Below are positions 21,716-31,056 of a DNA stretch of 64,000 nt, piece by piece (position 1 is the stretch's first letter; every line of letters starts with the position of its first letter). The notes beneath the pieces are model-generated. The model did not search any database. It was not told where the DNA came from and was given only the letters and a program-made list of their open reading frames with translations. Source of the stretch: Geobacillus vulcani PSS1. GTDB lineage: Bacteria; Bacillota; Bacilli; Bacillales; Anoxybacillaceae. The stretch is from the NCBI RefSeq assembly GCF_000733845.1, contig NZ_JPOI01000001.1, positions 3,287,001 to 3,351,000 of the forward strand, in the 5' to 3' direction. The position numbers and the translations under genes are program-made.

Positions 21716-22843
21716 CTAGCGGCGGCGGTTGCGGTTGCGCAAGAAAGCGGGGATGTCAAGCGGATCTTCTGCTTGCCCTGAGCGAAGCGCTGCATAGTCT
21801 TGCACAGGCTCCTCACGCTTTTCCCGCTTTGGCGCCGGCGCCGCTTTCGGCACAGTGCCGATGCGCGGCGGCCGCGGCTGCGAAGCGACGTTTTCGTTGA
21901 ATCCGGTCGCAATGACCGTCACGATGATCTCATCCTTTAAGTTCTCGTTAATAACGGAACCGAAGATCATGTTCACTTCTTGGTCGGCCGCCGAAGCGAC
22001 GATGTCGGCAGCCTCCTGCACTTCATACAAACTTAAGTTCATGCCGCCGGTAATGTTCATCAGCACTCCTTGAGCGCCGTCAATGGATGTTTCCAACAGC
22101 GGGCTGGAAATGGCTTTTTTTGCTGCCTCAGCCGCTCGGTTTTCACCGCTGGCGATGCCAATCCCCATCAATGCCGAACCTTTATTCGACATGATCGTCT
22201 TCACATCAGCGAAGTCAAGGTTGATCAGCCCCGGCACGGCGATCAAATCGGAAATGCCTTGCACCCCTTGGCGCAATACGTTATCCGCTTCACGGAACGC
22301 CTCAAGCATCGGCGTATTTTTGTCGACAATCTCAAGCAATCGATCGTTCGGAATGACGATGAGCGTATCGACCGCCTCTTTCATGGCGGCGATGCCGCTT
22401 GCGGCCTGCGTCGCCCGCTTGCGCCCCTCAAACGTAAACGGGCGCGTAACAACGCCGACCGTCAGCGCCCCTAATTCGCGCGCAATTTGGGCGATGACCG
22501 GGGCAGCGCCAGTTCCCGTGCCGCCGCCCATTCCAGCGGTGACAAACACCATATCGGCGCCGCGAAGCGCTTCTTCAATTTGCTCTTTACTCTCCTCAGC
22601 CGCTTTTTTCCCCACTTCTGGGTTAGCCCCTGCACCCAAGCCGCGTGTCAGCTTTGCCCCAATTTGCAGCTTGATCGGCGCCTTCGACAAGTTGAGCGCC
22701 TGTGCATCCGTATTGACCGCAATAAATTCGACACCTTGCACCCCGTGCTCAATCATCCGATTGACGGCGTTGTTGCCGCCGCCCCCGACTCCAATCACTT
22801 TGATTGTTGCCAACTGATCGACTGTTGTCTCAAACTCCAACAT
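21716..22843 (-). CDS. ftsZ: Cell-division GTPase FtsZ
   Basis: FtsZ is the tubulin-like GTPase that forms the division ring. The 375-residue protein has the nucleotide-binding glycine loop [10 protein letters not shown] (residues 18-27), the tubulin signature GGGTGTG at residues 106-112, the T7-loop NLDFADV, a variable linker (about residues 315-360) and the conserved C-terminal tail with DIPAFLR that binds FtsA and SepF. The ATG at 22843 is preceded by AGGAGG with an 8-base spacing. It is followed by a strong hairpin terminator. Confidence 0.98.
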   Translation of the reverse strand: MLEFETTVDQLATIKVIGVGGGGNNAVNRMIEHGVQGVEFIAVNTDAQALNLSKAPIKLQIGAKLTRGLGAGANPEVGKKAAEESKEQIEEALRGADMVFVTAGMGGGTGTGAAPVIAQIARELGALTVGVVTRPFTFEGRKRATQAASGIAAMKEAVDTLIVIPNDRLLEIVDKNTPMLEAFREADNVLRQGVQGISDLIAVPGLINLDFADVKTIMSNKGSALMGIGIASGENRAAEAAKKAISSPLLETSIDGAQGVLMNITGGMNLSLYEVQEAADIVASAADQEVNMIFGSVINENLKDEIIVTVIATGFNENVASQPRPPRIGTVPKAAPAPKREKREEPVQDYAALRSGQAEDPLDIPAFLRNRNRRR

Positions 22844-22870
22844 AGCCAAATCCTCCTAAAATTTCAATCT

Positions 22871-24139
22871 CTATTCAAAGAAAGAACCGAAAAATTTCTT
22901 GACCTTCTTCCCAAAATGGTCTTCTTTCTTTTTCGGTTTCGGCTGCTGTTTTTGCGAGGAGCGCTCGACCGGCTCCACCGCAGCGGCAGCCGGGACCGTT
23001 TTCCCTTGCAGCTGCGCCTGCCGATAGGCGAACTTGAGCAAGCCGACGCCAATCGTATATTGCGGATCGCGCACACCGATATAATCCGGCATGGCAATGC
23101 GGACGCTCGTCCCTAGAACGACGTGGGCCAGCTCAAGCAACCCTGGCATATTGGCGACGCCGCCGGTCAGCACATAGCCGCCGGGAAGATCGCGAAACCC
23201 GAGACGACGCACTTCGTGCTGAACCATTTGCAAAATTTCTTCCAGTCTCGCCTCAATAATATCGGCGATCTCCAGCTGGCTGAACTGCTGATGTTGATCG
23301 GTGCCCATAATCGGCACGCTGAACACTTCTTCCTCCGAAGCGTAGTCATAAAACGCATGCCCATGCTTCAGTTTGATTTTTTCGGCATCGTCCGTTGTTG
23401 TCCGCAATCCGATGGCCAAGTCTTTCGTAATGTGCTCCCCGCCGACCGGCAGCGAAGAGACAGCTTGCAGCGTCCCTTGCTCAAAGACAGCGACCGTTGT
23501 CGATCCGCCTCCCAGGTCAACGAGCGCCGCCCCCAAATGCCGTTCGTCATCGGACAGCACGAGCGAACCTGCCGCCAATGGCTGAAGACAAATGTCGCTG
23601 ATTTCCAAGCCTGCCCGCTCCACACAGCGAAGAAGATTATGTAATACCGTCTTCGCACCAGTCACCATAGTGCCTTCCATTTCCAAGCGGACGCCGAGCA
23701 TGCCGCGTGGATCATGAATGCCGTCCAATCCGTCGACGATAAACTGGCGCGGAACAACGCCGATGATTTCCCGGTCGGGAGGAATCGAAACGACTTGCGC
23801 GGCATCGATGACGCGGGCAACATCTTCATCGCTGATTTCTCGGTTTTCGCTCGCGACGGCGACAATGCCGTGGCAGTCATGGAGCTGAATATGGCTGCCG
23901 GCCACCCCGACGATCACACGACGGATCGATAAACCGACCATTCGCTCCGCTTGCTCGACGGCCCGTCTGATTGACTGCACCGTTTTATCTATATCAACAA
24001 TCGCCCCTTTTTTGAGCCCTTCCGCTTTGACATTGCCCACCCCGATAATGTTGATGGAGCTGCCTAGCATTTCCCCGATGATGACTTTCACGTTCGATGT
24101 TCCGACATCCAGGCTAACGACGATCTCATTGCTGCTCAT
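22871..24139 (-). CDS. ftsA: Cell-division protein FtsA
   Basis: FtsA is the actin-like ATPase that tethers FtsZ to the membrane. The 422-residue protein begins MSSNEIVVSLDVGTSNVKV (phosphate-1 motif) and has the LVDLGGGSTT phosphate-2 motif and GGVANMPGL adenosine motif; the C-terminus ends in a lysine-rich stretch and an amphipathic KKVKKFFGSFFE tail that inserts in the membrane. The start matches the family but has no good ribosome-binding site; a strong AAGGAGGTG lies about 60 bases upstream without a usual in-frame start at the right distance. Confidence 0.95.
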   Translation of the reverse strand: MSSNEIVVSLDVGTSNVKVIIGEMLGSSINIIGVGNVKAEGLKKGAIVDIDKTVQSIRRAVEQAERMVGLSIRRVIVGVAGSHIQLHDCHGIVAVASENREISDEDVARVIDAAQVVSIPPDREIIGVVPRQFIVDGLDGIHDPRGMLGVRLEMEGTMVTGAKTVLHNLLRCVERAGLEISDICLQPLAAGSLVLSDDERHLGAALVDLGGGSTTVAVFEQGTLQAVSSLPVGGEHITKDLAIGLRTTTDDAEKIKLKHGHAFYDYASEEEVFSVPIMGTDQHQQFSQLEIADIIEARLEEILQMVQHEVRRLGFRDLPGGYVLTGGVANMPGLLELAHVVLGTSVRIAMPDYIGVRDPQYTIGVGLLKFAYRQAQLQGKTVPAAAAVEPVERSSQKQQPKPKKKEDHFGKKVKKFFGSFFE

Positions 24140-24335
24140 TTTTTGGCATCTGCCTACTAAAAACGCGCCGGTGCCGGCCGGCGTTTCAGTAAGCAGCGAC
24201 ACCTCCTTTTTCGGCTGAAATTTCCCATCTTTATTTTCTATTGGTCTATGTCTAGTTTGCGAGTTTCGCAACAACACTATATTTTGTTTTACCCCATATA
24301 ATTCAACACACGAAAAGACTTTCCCTGTCTTTTTC

Positions 24336-24698
24336 CTAACTTTTTTCACGATTGTGCCGCCGCTTGGCCCACTCGGCAAGCCAAAGGCGGCGGATGATGG
24401 CAATATTTTGAAACAAGCGGATGCCGAAGGCGAACACAGCCGCTAAATACAAGTCTACACCAAGATGCACCCCAAGAAAAGTTAAAGTTGCGGCCAGAAT
24501 AATGTTGAAAAAAAACCCGGTTATAAACACGGTTTCGTCGTACGTCCGCTGCAGGTGGGCGCGCCATCCTCCGATTAATGTATCAAAGGCAGCCAAAATG
24601 GCAATGGACAAATAATTAGAATATTCATCGGGAACTTCCCAGCCGGCAAGAACGCCGATGGCAAACCCAAAAAGCAATCCGAGAAGCGGGAGCCACAT
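24336..24698 (-). CDS. sbp: Small basic protein Sbp (DUF1290)
   Basis: A 120-residue membrane protein with about three hydrophobic segments and a basic C-terminus (KRRHNREKS), matching the DUF1290 small basic protein found between divIB and ftsA in Bacillaceae. Function unknown; the constant position in the division cluster suggests a link to division. It starts one base after the ylxX stop. Confidence 0.88.
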   Translation of the reverse strand: MWLPLLGLLFGFAIGVLAGWEVPDEYSNYLSIAILAAFDTLIGGWRAHLQRTYDETVFITGFFFNIILAATLTFLGVHLGVDLYLAAVFAFGIRLFQNIAIIRRLWLAEWAKRRHNREKS

Positions 24699-24699
24699 G

Positions 24700-25416
24700 C
24701 TATTTCTCCTCCTTGCCGCCGTTCGCTGTCTCCATGTATTTCACATCCGGACGCTCAGATGCGGGCGGAATGACAACAAGCGGTTGGGGCTTGGATATGG
24801 ACAGCTCCAAGTTTTCCAAAGCGAAATCATCGCGAATCGGCGAAACGGCGAGCCCGCTGTACAGCTTGTCTGCATCATCGGCGATTGCTCTCACTTCGGC
24901 CGGCAGCCTCACTGAGCGGCTCCCTACTTTCGTTGCACCATTGATATCGCGAATGGCCGTCCGGTTCGTCAATCGCTCACCGTCGATAGCGATTTCTTTC
25001 GCCCCGTATTTGTTCAACTCATTCACTAACCGCTGCAATAGCTCGGGCGATACGGCGGCAGCGGCCGGACCAACGTAGCCGGCCGCCGAAAGCGGCGCGA
25101 TCGTCAACACAAGACCGCTGCCTTTCACTTCTGTCAGCCCGGCTTCTTCCCTCAGCTTCGCGACTGTCGCTTCAAGCTCCGTCGCGCCGCCCGCCTCGTG
25201 TTCCTGTCGATAGCGGCGCAACGTTTCCTCGTAACTCTCTAGCTCCTCAAGCAGCCGTTGTTCAAGCTTCTGCTCTTTTGTCAAATCGGCGCGCAACTCC
25301 CAAATGTCGCGCGTGTCGCGCCCTTCCGGATGCAACGTCGTCCGCAGCCCGACGGCCAGCATCACACCGAATATGGCAGCTACGCCAGCAAAATAGAATC
25401 GATTTTTCCGTTCCAA
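24700..25416 (-). CDS. ylxX: DUF881 family membrane-anchored protein YlxX
   Basis: A 238-residue protein with one N-terminal membrane anchor (residues 7-24), a coiled-coil region (about residues 38-85) and a C-terminal DUF881 domain. It appears to start with TTG at 25416. It is a paralogue of the next gene (ylxW). Both lie between divIB and sbp as in B. subtilis. Function unknown; possibly a division-site structural factor. Confidence 0.85.
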   Translation of the reverse strand: MERKNRFYFAGVAAIFGVMLAVGLRTTLHPEGRDTRDIWELRADLTKEQKLEQRLLEELESYEETLRRYRQEHEAGGATELEATVAKLREEAGLTEVKGSGLVLTIAPLSAAGYVGPAAAAVSPELLQRLVNELNKYGAKEIAIDGERLTNRTAIRDINGATKVGSRSVRLPAEVRAIADDADKLYSGLAVSPIRDDFALENLELSISKPQPLVVIPPASERPDVKYMETANGGKEEK

Positions 25417-25444
25417 TGCGCTTCACCGCCCCTTTCCGCCCGTT

Positions 25445-26149
25445 TTATGGCTCGGGCGCAAACACCGGATCCAACACGATAGCTCCTTGCTTTTCCACTT
25501 TCACGTCGATATGATCTTCGACAAGCTCGTCGACGATGCCGCCGGGAAGCTCTAGAGCGGACATGAGCACGTCTGGATTGCCAATGGCCGAAATGACAAA
25601 TGGAGCGGCATGCTGCGTCCCATCGACCTCAATGACTGGGCCGTTGCAGACGATATATGAACGGTGGGAAATGCGCTGCCCATTAATAGCGACGGCTTCG
25701 GCGCCGGAAATGAGCAACTCGTGAACAACTTTCCATACGTGCTGTTCGTGAACGATATAATCAGTAGCGCTCGCTTCAGAGGGGATATAAGAGGAATCGG
25801 AAAGGGTGACTGCTACACCTTTCCCTTTCACCCTCGCCTTTCCGACATGCATGCGCAGCTGTTCCGCTTCTTTTGCTAGTCCGGCCTCGTTCTCCTGCTC
25901 CTGGGCCAGCTTTTTCTCCCATGCAGCCAGCTCCTCCTGCTTTTTGACAAGCTGCTGCTTGAGCGACCGGTTTTCTTTTTGCAAAGCAAGAAGCGCCGAA
26001 CGATATTCGTACTCTTTTTTCCACTCGCTTTCGCTCCATTGGCGGCGGGATGCTTCGTTTTTCGCATGTTGGTACGAAAAACCGAGCATGGCGCCGAAAA
26101 TCAAGCTAATCAACGTCAGCAGGAGGCGGCTACGGGCTTGTCGTTTCAT
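25445..26149 (-). CDS. ylxW: DUF881 family membrane-anchored protein YlxW
   Basis: A 234-residue DUF881 protein with an N-terminal membrane anchor (residues 8-24), a long charged coiled coil (about residues 35-95) and the globular DUF881 domain (GVAVTLSDSSYIPS, SGAEAVAINGQRISHRSYIVCNGP). The ATG at 26149 is selected because AAAGGAGG lies six bases upstream; another ATG two codons earlier abuts that site. It overlaps the end of divIB by 20 bases. Confidence 0.86.
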   Translation of the reverse strand: MKRQARSRLLLTLISLIFGAMLGFSYQHAKNEASRRQWSESEWKKEYEYRSALLALQKENRSLKQQLVKKQEELAAWEKKLAQEQENEAGLAKEAEQLRMHVGKARVKGKGVAVTLSDSSYIPSEASATDYIVHEQHVWKVVHELLISGAEAVAINGQRISHRSYIVCNGPVIEVDGTQHAAPFVISAIGNPDVLMSALELPGGIVDELVEDHIDVKVEKQGAIVLDPVFAPEP

Positions 26150-26915
26150 CGCCATCCTCCTTTTTCGAGAGGGCGTAAGGAACAAAATAGCTGCCGACTT
26201 CCAAATGAATGACTCCTTTGACGTTTCGGTCAAGCGCGGCGGCAATCGCCGGATAATGCGACAGCTTGTCCGCAAATTGCCGAATTGTCGCGCTTACTTC
26301 ATAACCGTCATTCATGTAGACGATGACGCGGTCTTCATATTCCCTCGTCGGCTTGTAGTGAATTTCCGACATAGCGCTCAGCACCGCCGCCGGCAGTTCG
26401 GCGAGCTGTCCCGTCATTTCAGCAATGGCTTCGCCGTCTTTCCAGCCGACAAGCACCGGCGCATCGCTTGGAGCGGTCTTCGTCCCTTCCTGCTTTAACA
26501 GCCGTCCGTTTTCAAGCAGCGGAAAAAACGTTTGTCGGTCATACACATAAGCGATTCGCCGCCATTCGCGAACATGGATGGCGATCGTGTTCGGCAGATG
26601 TTTTTCCACTGTTGCCTCCTTAATTTCTGGATGGCGAGTGAGTTTTTCTTCTACGTTTTGTTCATTCACTTTCCAAAAGCTTGTCCGCTTCGTAATGCCG
26701 CTTAAGCTGATGATGCGCTCCGCTGAGAGATGACGGTTGCCGCTCACTTCCACATGCCTTACCGCGCTGAGCGGCGACTGAAAGTAAAGGACGCACAAGA
26801 TAAACAGAAAAAAGAAGAACAAGTACGCAATGAGCCGACGGTTCGCTTTCTGGCGGCGCCGTTCCTTCAGTTTCGGGACGCGGTCCTCCAGGACGACGAC
26901 TTTTCCCTTTTCCAT
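26130..26915 (-). CDS. divIB: Cell-division protein DivIB (FtsQ homologue)
   Basis: DivIB is the bitopic divisome protein that forms the DivIB-FtsL-DivIC complex and regulates septal synthesis. The 261-residue protein has a basic cytoplasmic tail (residues 1-31), one transmembrane segment (about 32-50), then the POTRA domain (VRHVEVSGNRHLSAERII) and the beta domain. The ATG at 26915 is chosen by similarity to B. subtilis (EKGKVVVLEDRVPKLKERR); 30 codons of the upstream frame run into the leader. It has its own extended -10 promoter, because murG and murB are not in front of it. Confidence 0.93.
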   Translation of the reverse strand: MEKGKVVVLEDRVPKLKERRRQKANRRLIAYLFFFFLFILCVLYFQSPLSAVRHVEVSGNRHLSAERIISLSGITKRTSFWKVNEQNVEEKLTRHPEIKEATVEKHLPNTIAIHVREWRRIAYVYDRQTFFPLLENGRLLKQEGTKTAPSDAPVLVGWKDGEAIAEMTGQLAELPAAVLSAMSEIHYKPTREYEDRVIVYMNDGYEVSATIRQFADKLSHYPAIAAALDRNVKGVIHLEVGSYFVPYALSKKEDGDETTSP

Positions 26916-26961
26916 CGCATTCCCCGCTTTCTTCTTCAACGCCCGCGCTGAAACGATCGGT

Positions 26962-26990
26962 ATAAAAACAAACGGCATCCGCTGCCGTTT
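26962..26990 (-). terminator. Terminator-like hairpin in the divIB leader
   Basis: Minus-strand AAACGGCA-GCGGA-TGCCGTTT followed by GTTTTTA. It lies about 17 bases after the predicted start of the divIB transcript and 46 bases before the divIB ATG, so it looks like an attenuator or a leftover terminator. Confidence 0.65.
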
Positions 26991-27013
26991 CTTTAGTTTT
27001 TGCACTTGTTTTC

Positions 27014-27022
27014 ATTATATCA
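27014..27022 (-). promoter_or_regulatory. Extended -10 promoter of divIB
   Basis: Minus-strand TGATATAAT is a perfect TATAAT with a TG extension. No good -35 is seen (CTCTCTC region). It is the only promoter-like sequence between the spoVE terminator and divIB. Confidence 0.6.
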
Positions 27023-27103
27023 CAAATAGAATGCAAGAGAGAGCCTGTTTTTATCGCATTTGCCGGCACTGTTCGACGACGGGCCGCGTTCGAGAGACGC
27101 CAA

Positions 27104-27128
27104 GAAAAAACGGCGGACATACGCCGCT
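27104..27128 (-). terminator. Rho-independent terminator after spoVE
   Basis: Minus-strand CGGCG, loop TATGTC, CGCCG, then TTTTTT, three bases downstream of the spoVE stop codon. Confidence 0.8.
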
Positions 27129-27131
27129 TGC

Positions 27132-28232
27132 CTAATAGCGGGCATGCCTGCTGATGTTCAGCAGCACACCGATGGCCATCAGCATCAACGTCAGCGACGA
27201 TCCGCCGTAGCTTAAAAACGGAAGGGTGATGCCGGTGACGGGCATCAATCCCGTCACAACGCCGATATTGATCATCACCTGAATAGCGATCATCGAAATA
27301 ATGCCAAGCGCCAAAAAGCTTCCGTACAAGTCGGGGGCGCCAAGGGCGATGCGCACCCCGCGCCAAAGAAGAAGGGCAAAGAGCAAGAGAACGAGTGACC
27401 CCCCGATGAAGCCGAGCTCTTCGGCTAAAATGGCGAAAATAAAGTCGGTTTGCGGCTCCGGCAAGTAAAAAAACTTTTGTCGGCTCTGCCCAAGCCCAAG
27501 GCCGAACAAGCCGCCCGGTCCAATGGCGTACAACGACTGGATGATTTGAAATCCGCTTCCGAGTGGATCTTCCCACGGGTTTAAAAACGACGTAATCCGC
27601 TTGATTCGATAGGGAGCCGACAGGATGAGGGCGGCAAGCCCAGCGAGCCCCAATACGCCAAGCCCGGCAAAATGGCTGAGACGGGCGCCGGCGACGAAAA
27701 TCATCGTCACGCACGTACCAACCATAACGGTGCCCGTCCCTAAGTCCGGCTGCAGCATAATCATGCCGAACGCGGCAAACACAAGCGCCAACGCCGGCAG
27801 CAACCCTTGTTTAAACGACGTAATTTTCTTTTGGTTTTCAGATAAATATTTGGCCAAAAAAGCGATCATAGCCAGCTTCATAAACTCAGACGGCTGGATC
27901 GAAAACGCCCCAACTCCAATCCAGCTGCGCGATCCGTTGCGAACCATGCCGATGCCGGGAATGAGCACAAGAACGAGCAGCACAAAACAGACGCCAAGCA
28001 GCACTTTCGACCAGTCGCGCCACACCCAATAATCGATGTTCATGACAAAAAACATGGCGATAATGCCGACGCCCGCAAACAATAGTTGGCGTTTGGCGAA
28101 GAAAAACGAATCGTTGAACTTGTATTCCGCCCAAATGGCGCTCGCGCTGTACACCATAATGAGTCCGATGGCCAAGAGCGAAAACGTCAAAAGAATGAGC
28201 AAAAAATCCGGCGCAGATTTTTTCCGCGGCAA
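27132..28232 (-). CDS. spoVE: SEDS family peptidoglycan glycosyltransferase SpoVE
   Basis: SpoVE is a SEDS membrane glycosyltransferase that makes spore cortex peptidoglycan with SpoVD. The 366-residue protein has about ten membrane segments and the SEDS signatures NGSRSWI and the conserved aspartate loop LQPDLGTG, as well as AEELGF and GGSSL near the end. In B. subtilis murG and murB follow it; here it ends at a terminator. It could instead be an FtsW-like vegetative enzyme, but the position between murD and divIB matches spoVE. TTG start at 28232. Confidence 0.9.
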   Translation of the reverse strand: MPRKKSAPDFLLILLTFSLLAIGLIMVYSASAIWAEYKFNDSFFFAKRQLLFAGVGIIAMFFVMNIDYWVWRDWSKVLLGVCFVLLVLVLIPGIGMVRNGSRSWIGVGAFSIQPSEFMKLAMIAFLAKYLSENQKKITSFKQGLLPALALVFAAFGMIMLQPDLGTGTVMVGTCVTMIFVAGARLSHFAGLGVLGLAGLAALILSAPYRIKRITSFLNPWEDPLGSGFQIIQSLYAIGPGGLFGLGLGQSRQKFFYLPEPQTDFIFAILAEELGFIGGSLVLLLFALLLWRGVRIALGAPDLYGSFLALGIISMIAIQVMINIGVVTGLMPVTGITLPFLSYGGSSLTLMLMAIGVLLNISRHARY

Positions 28233-28258
28233 TGCCCAACACCTCTATTTTTGTAAAC

Positions 28259-28288
28259 TAGAGGGAAAGGGCTGTCCCTTTCCCTCTA
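28259..28288 (-). terminator. 13-bp hairpin spanning the murD stop codon
   Basis: TAGAGGGAAAGGG-CTGT-CCCTTTCCCTCTA is a perfect inverted repeat; the murD TAG is at its left edge. On the minus strand it is followed by GTTTACAAAAATAG, a poor T-tract, so it may attenuate transcription or stabilise the murD mRNA end before spoVE. Confidence 0.6.
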
Positions 28289-29641
28289 TTTCAACTTATG
28301 CACGGCGTTGATAAAAATGTCCCCTCTCTCCTCGAAAGTTTTGTATTGATCCCAGCTGGCGCATGCCGGAGAGAGCAAAATGACGTCGCCCGGCTTGGAA
28401 AGCTCGAAAGCAACCGGGACGGCTTTTTCCACATTATCGACATATCGGATCGTTTCTATTCCCGCTTTTTGAGCAATGCGGCCGATTTTATCCGCCGTCT
28501 GGCCGAACAGTACAACGGCCTTCACCTGTTGCAAATACGGGAGAAGATCATCAAACTCATTGCCGCGGTCAAGCCCGCCAGCGAGCAAAATGACCGGCTC
28601 GCCGGCAAACGCAGAAAGCGCCTTTTGCGTCGCCAAGATATTCGTCGCTTTCGAGTCATTGAAAAATCGCCGGCCGTCAATTTCCGCCACATACTGAAGC
28701 CGATGTTTCACGCCGGAAAATGTCGTCAGCACTTGGCAGATCGCCTTATCACCAGCGCCGGTCAGTTTGGCGGCCGCCACCGCCGCTAAAATGTTTTCCA
28801 AATTGTGCTGGCCAGGAAGAACGATGTCAGCGATTCTGACAACTGGATCACCGTTCCAATAGATGGCGCCGTCTTGAACGTACGCTCCTTCGCCGAGAGG
28901 TTTCGTCGCCGAAAACAGCACTTTTTGCGACCGAACCGATGAGGCAATGTTCATCACGAGCGGATCGTCGGCATTGACGACGGCATAATCGCGCTCCGTT
29001 TGGTTGCGGAAAATGTTGGCCTTTGCCGCTGCGTACGCCTCTTTCGTTCCGTGGTAGTCCAAATGGGCGTCAAAAATGTTGAGCAAAACGGCGATAGCCG
29101 GGCGAAATTGGTCAATACCAGCAAGCTGGAATGAGGACAGCTCCGTGACAAGCCATTGCCCTGGCTTTGCTTCCTTTGCCACCTCACAGGCGACAAGGCC
29201 GATGTTGCCAGCAAGCAGCGGATTTTGGCCGTCCGCCTTTAACATTTCGTAAATAAGCGTCGTCGTCGTCGTTTTTCCGTTGGACCCGGTGATGCCGATA
29301 AACGGCCCTTCGGAAATGTGATAAGCCAGCTCCACTTCGGTCACGACCGGAAGCCCCTTCTCCAGCGCCTTTTTCACCATCGGGTTCGTGTACGGAATGC
29401 CCGGGTTTTTTACGACAAGGTCAAACGGCTCATCAAGCAGTTCAAGCGGATGACCACCGCAAACGAGGCGGACGCCAAGCTGTTCCAGCTGCCGAGCCTC
29501 CGTATTTTCAAAAAGCGGCTTTTGGTCATTGACAACCACGTTGGCGCCCAGCTCCACAAGCAGCCGAGCCGCCGCTACTCCACTTTTGGCCAATCCAATA
29601 ACAAGCACACGACGATGTTGGTAAAAACGAGTCGGTTTCAA
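28286..29641 (-). CDS. murD: UDP-N-acetylmuramoyl-L-alanine--D-glutamate ligase
   Basis: MurD adds D-glutamate to UDP-MurNAc-L-Ala. The 451-residue protein has the N-terminal Rossmann UDP-binding domain ([10 protein letters not shown]), the Mur ligase ATP loop TGSNGKTTT at residues 118-126, and the C-terminal domain with FNDSKATN and the LSPACASWD motif. The TTG start at 29641 directly follows the mraY stop (TAA-TTG) with GAGGTGTGG upstream, giving tight coupling. Confidence 0.96.
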   Translation of the reverse strand: MKPTRFYQHRRVLVIGLAKSGVAAARLLVELGANVVVNDQKPLFENTEARQLEQLGVRLVCGGHPLELLDEPFDLVVKNPGIPYTNPMVKKALEKGLPVVTEVELAYHISEGPFIGITGSNGKTTTTTLIYEMLKADGQNPLLAGNIGLVACEVAKEAKPGQWLVTELSSFQLAGIDQFRPAIAVLLNIFDAHLDYHGTKEAYAAAKANIFRNQTERDYAVVNADDPLVMNIASSVRSQKVLFSATKPLGEGAYVQDGAIYWNGDPVVRIADIVLPGQHNLENILAAVAAAKLTGAGDKAICQVLTTFSGVKHRLQYVAEIDGRRFFNDSKATNILATQKALSAFAGEPVILLAGGLDRGNEFDDLLPYLQQVKAVVLFGQTADKIGRIAQKAGIETIRYVDNVEKAVPVAFELSKPGDVILLSPACASWDQYKTFEERGDIFINAVHKLK

Positions 29642-30616
29642 TTACATCCACACCTCGATATAAATTCCTAGCATCGCAAATAAAAGGCCAACGGCCCAAA
29701 ACGTCACAACGATTCGCCATTCTGACCAGCCAACAAGTTCATAATGATGATGAAGCGGACTCATGCGAAACACGCGCCGTCCTGTCGTTTTGAACGAAGC
29801 CACTTGAATGATGACCGACAGCGTCTCGATGACAAACACACCGCCGATGATGACAAGCAACAGCTCAAGCTTCGTCAGGACAGCGACAGCGGCGATCGCC
29901 CCGCCAAGCGCGAGCGAGCCGGTGTCGCCCATAAACACTTTCGCCGGGTGGGCGTTAAACACTAAAAAGCCGAGCACGGCGCCAACAACAGCGACGCAAA
30001 ATACAGCGACATCGTACTGGCCTTGATTCCAAGCCAAGACGGCATAAGCGCCGAAGGCGATCGCCGCTGTTCCGGCAAGCAACCCGTCAAGCCCGTCGGT
30101 CAAGTTGACGGCGTTCGAGCCGCCGACAAGCATGAGCAACAAGAGCACGCCGTACGCCCATCCGAGGTCGACGGACCAATCGGCGCCTGGAATATGTAAC
30201 ACCGTCGAAAAACCGCTTTGGCGGTAGACAGCAAAAAAGATGGCTGCGATAAGGAGCTGGCCGATCAATTTTTGCCGGCTTGTCAAGCCGAGATTTCGCT
30301 TCATGACGACTTTGATGATATCGTCAAGGAAGCCGAGCACCCCATAACCGACGGTGACCAACAGCAGCAAATACGTCCTCGTTGACAAGTCGGCGATTTT
30401 CGGCGTGATCCATAAAGTCGTCGCCACAATCGCCAACAAAATCATGATGCCGCCCATCGTCGGCGTGCCCGATTTTTTTTGATGAGACTTCGGCCCTTCC
30501 TCGCGGATGCTTTGTCCGAATTTCAACCGCCGCAAAAACGGGATGAACAGCGGCGATAAAACGACAGTGATGAGAAAGGAAGCCGCCATGGCAATCACGA
30601 TCACTTGCTCTGACAT
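29642..30616 (-). CDS. mraY: Phospho-N-acetylmuramoyl-pentapeptide transferase
   Basis: MraY transfers phospho-MurNAc-pentapeptide to undecaprenyl phosphate, making lipid I. The 324-residue membrane protein has about ten hydrophobic segments and the family motifs [10 protein letters not shown] (catalytic DD), [12 protein letters not shown] and a C-terminal [10 protein letters not shown] loop. It overlaps the preceding small MurF-like gene by 16 bases. Confidence 0.97.
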   Translation of the reverse strand: MSEQVIVIAMAASFLITVVLSPLFIPFLRRLKFGQSIREEGPKSHQKKSGTPTMGGIMILLAIVATTLWITPKIADLSTRTYLLLLVTVGYGVLGFLDDIIKVVMKRNLGLTSRQKLIGQLLIAAIFFAVYRQSGFSTVLHIPGADWSVDLGWAYGVLLLLMLVGGSNAVNLTDGLDGLLAGTAAIAFGAYAVLAWNQGQYDVAVFCVAVVGAVLGFLVFNAHPAKVFMGDTGSLALGGAIAAVAVLTKLELLLVIIGGVFVIETLSVIIQVASFKTTGRRVFRMSPLHHHYELVGWSEWRIVVTFWAVGLLFAMLGIYIEVWM

Positions 30617-31056
30617 GCATCGTCACATCCTTTAAACAGCCGAGCGTCCAGCCATCGCTTCTCCAATTCCGCCAGCCGGCGGCGCACAACCTCCCCAGCA
30701 AGGGGGCTGTCTTCAGGAAGAGCGAAGAAAAACTGCACACCCTCTGCACAGTCTTGCTCCAAGTATCGCTCCAGCAATGCCGCAGCCGCCTCGAGCGGAG
30801 ACGGAACGAAAAAGAGCGGAAATTGGTTGGGAATGTAACGCGGCAACGGTTCGCCAAGAGGCCAAAACGAGCCGATCGCCCCGTGTTCAATCGCTGTTTT
30901 CAATGTTTCCGCCCCGCGGTCAAGCGGGACAAACAGCCCTTTTTTCACCTGCTGGGTCGGGTCAACGAACACGGCATGAAAACGAATCGTTTCATCGACA
31001 ATGCCGCGCGCCTCCACCGCCATCGATTGCACCATCCTGTATGCGATCATGGTCAT
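30601..31056 (-). CDS. Small protein resembling the MurF N-terminal (substrate-binding) domain
   Basis: A 151-residue protein of uncertain family. It resembles only the N-terminal domain of Mur ligases, especially Mur[25 protein letters not shown] matches the VTTDTR...GDLFVALKG region, and [11 protein letters not shown] plus [16 protein letters not shown] match the following helices. The ATP-binding GxNGKT loop and the ligase C-terminal domain are absent. It is coupled to murE (ATGA overlap) and overlaps mraY by 16 bases, so it is translated in the cluster. B. subtilis has no gene here, while many other bacteria have murF at this place. Could be a truncated murF or a repurposed domain. Confidence 0.6.
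   Translation of the reverse strand: MTMIAYRMVQSMAVEARGIVDETIRFHAVFVDPTQQVKKGLFVPLDRGAETLKTAIEHGAIGSFWPLGEPLPRYIPNQFPLFFVPSPLEAAAALLERYLEQDCAEGVQFFFALPEDSPLAGEVVRRRLAELEKRWLDARLFKGCDDACQSK

Noticed and set aside
22864..23097. Minus-strand 77-codon frame after ftsZ
   Set aside because: Shadow of the ftsA C-terminal region in another frame.
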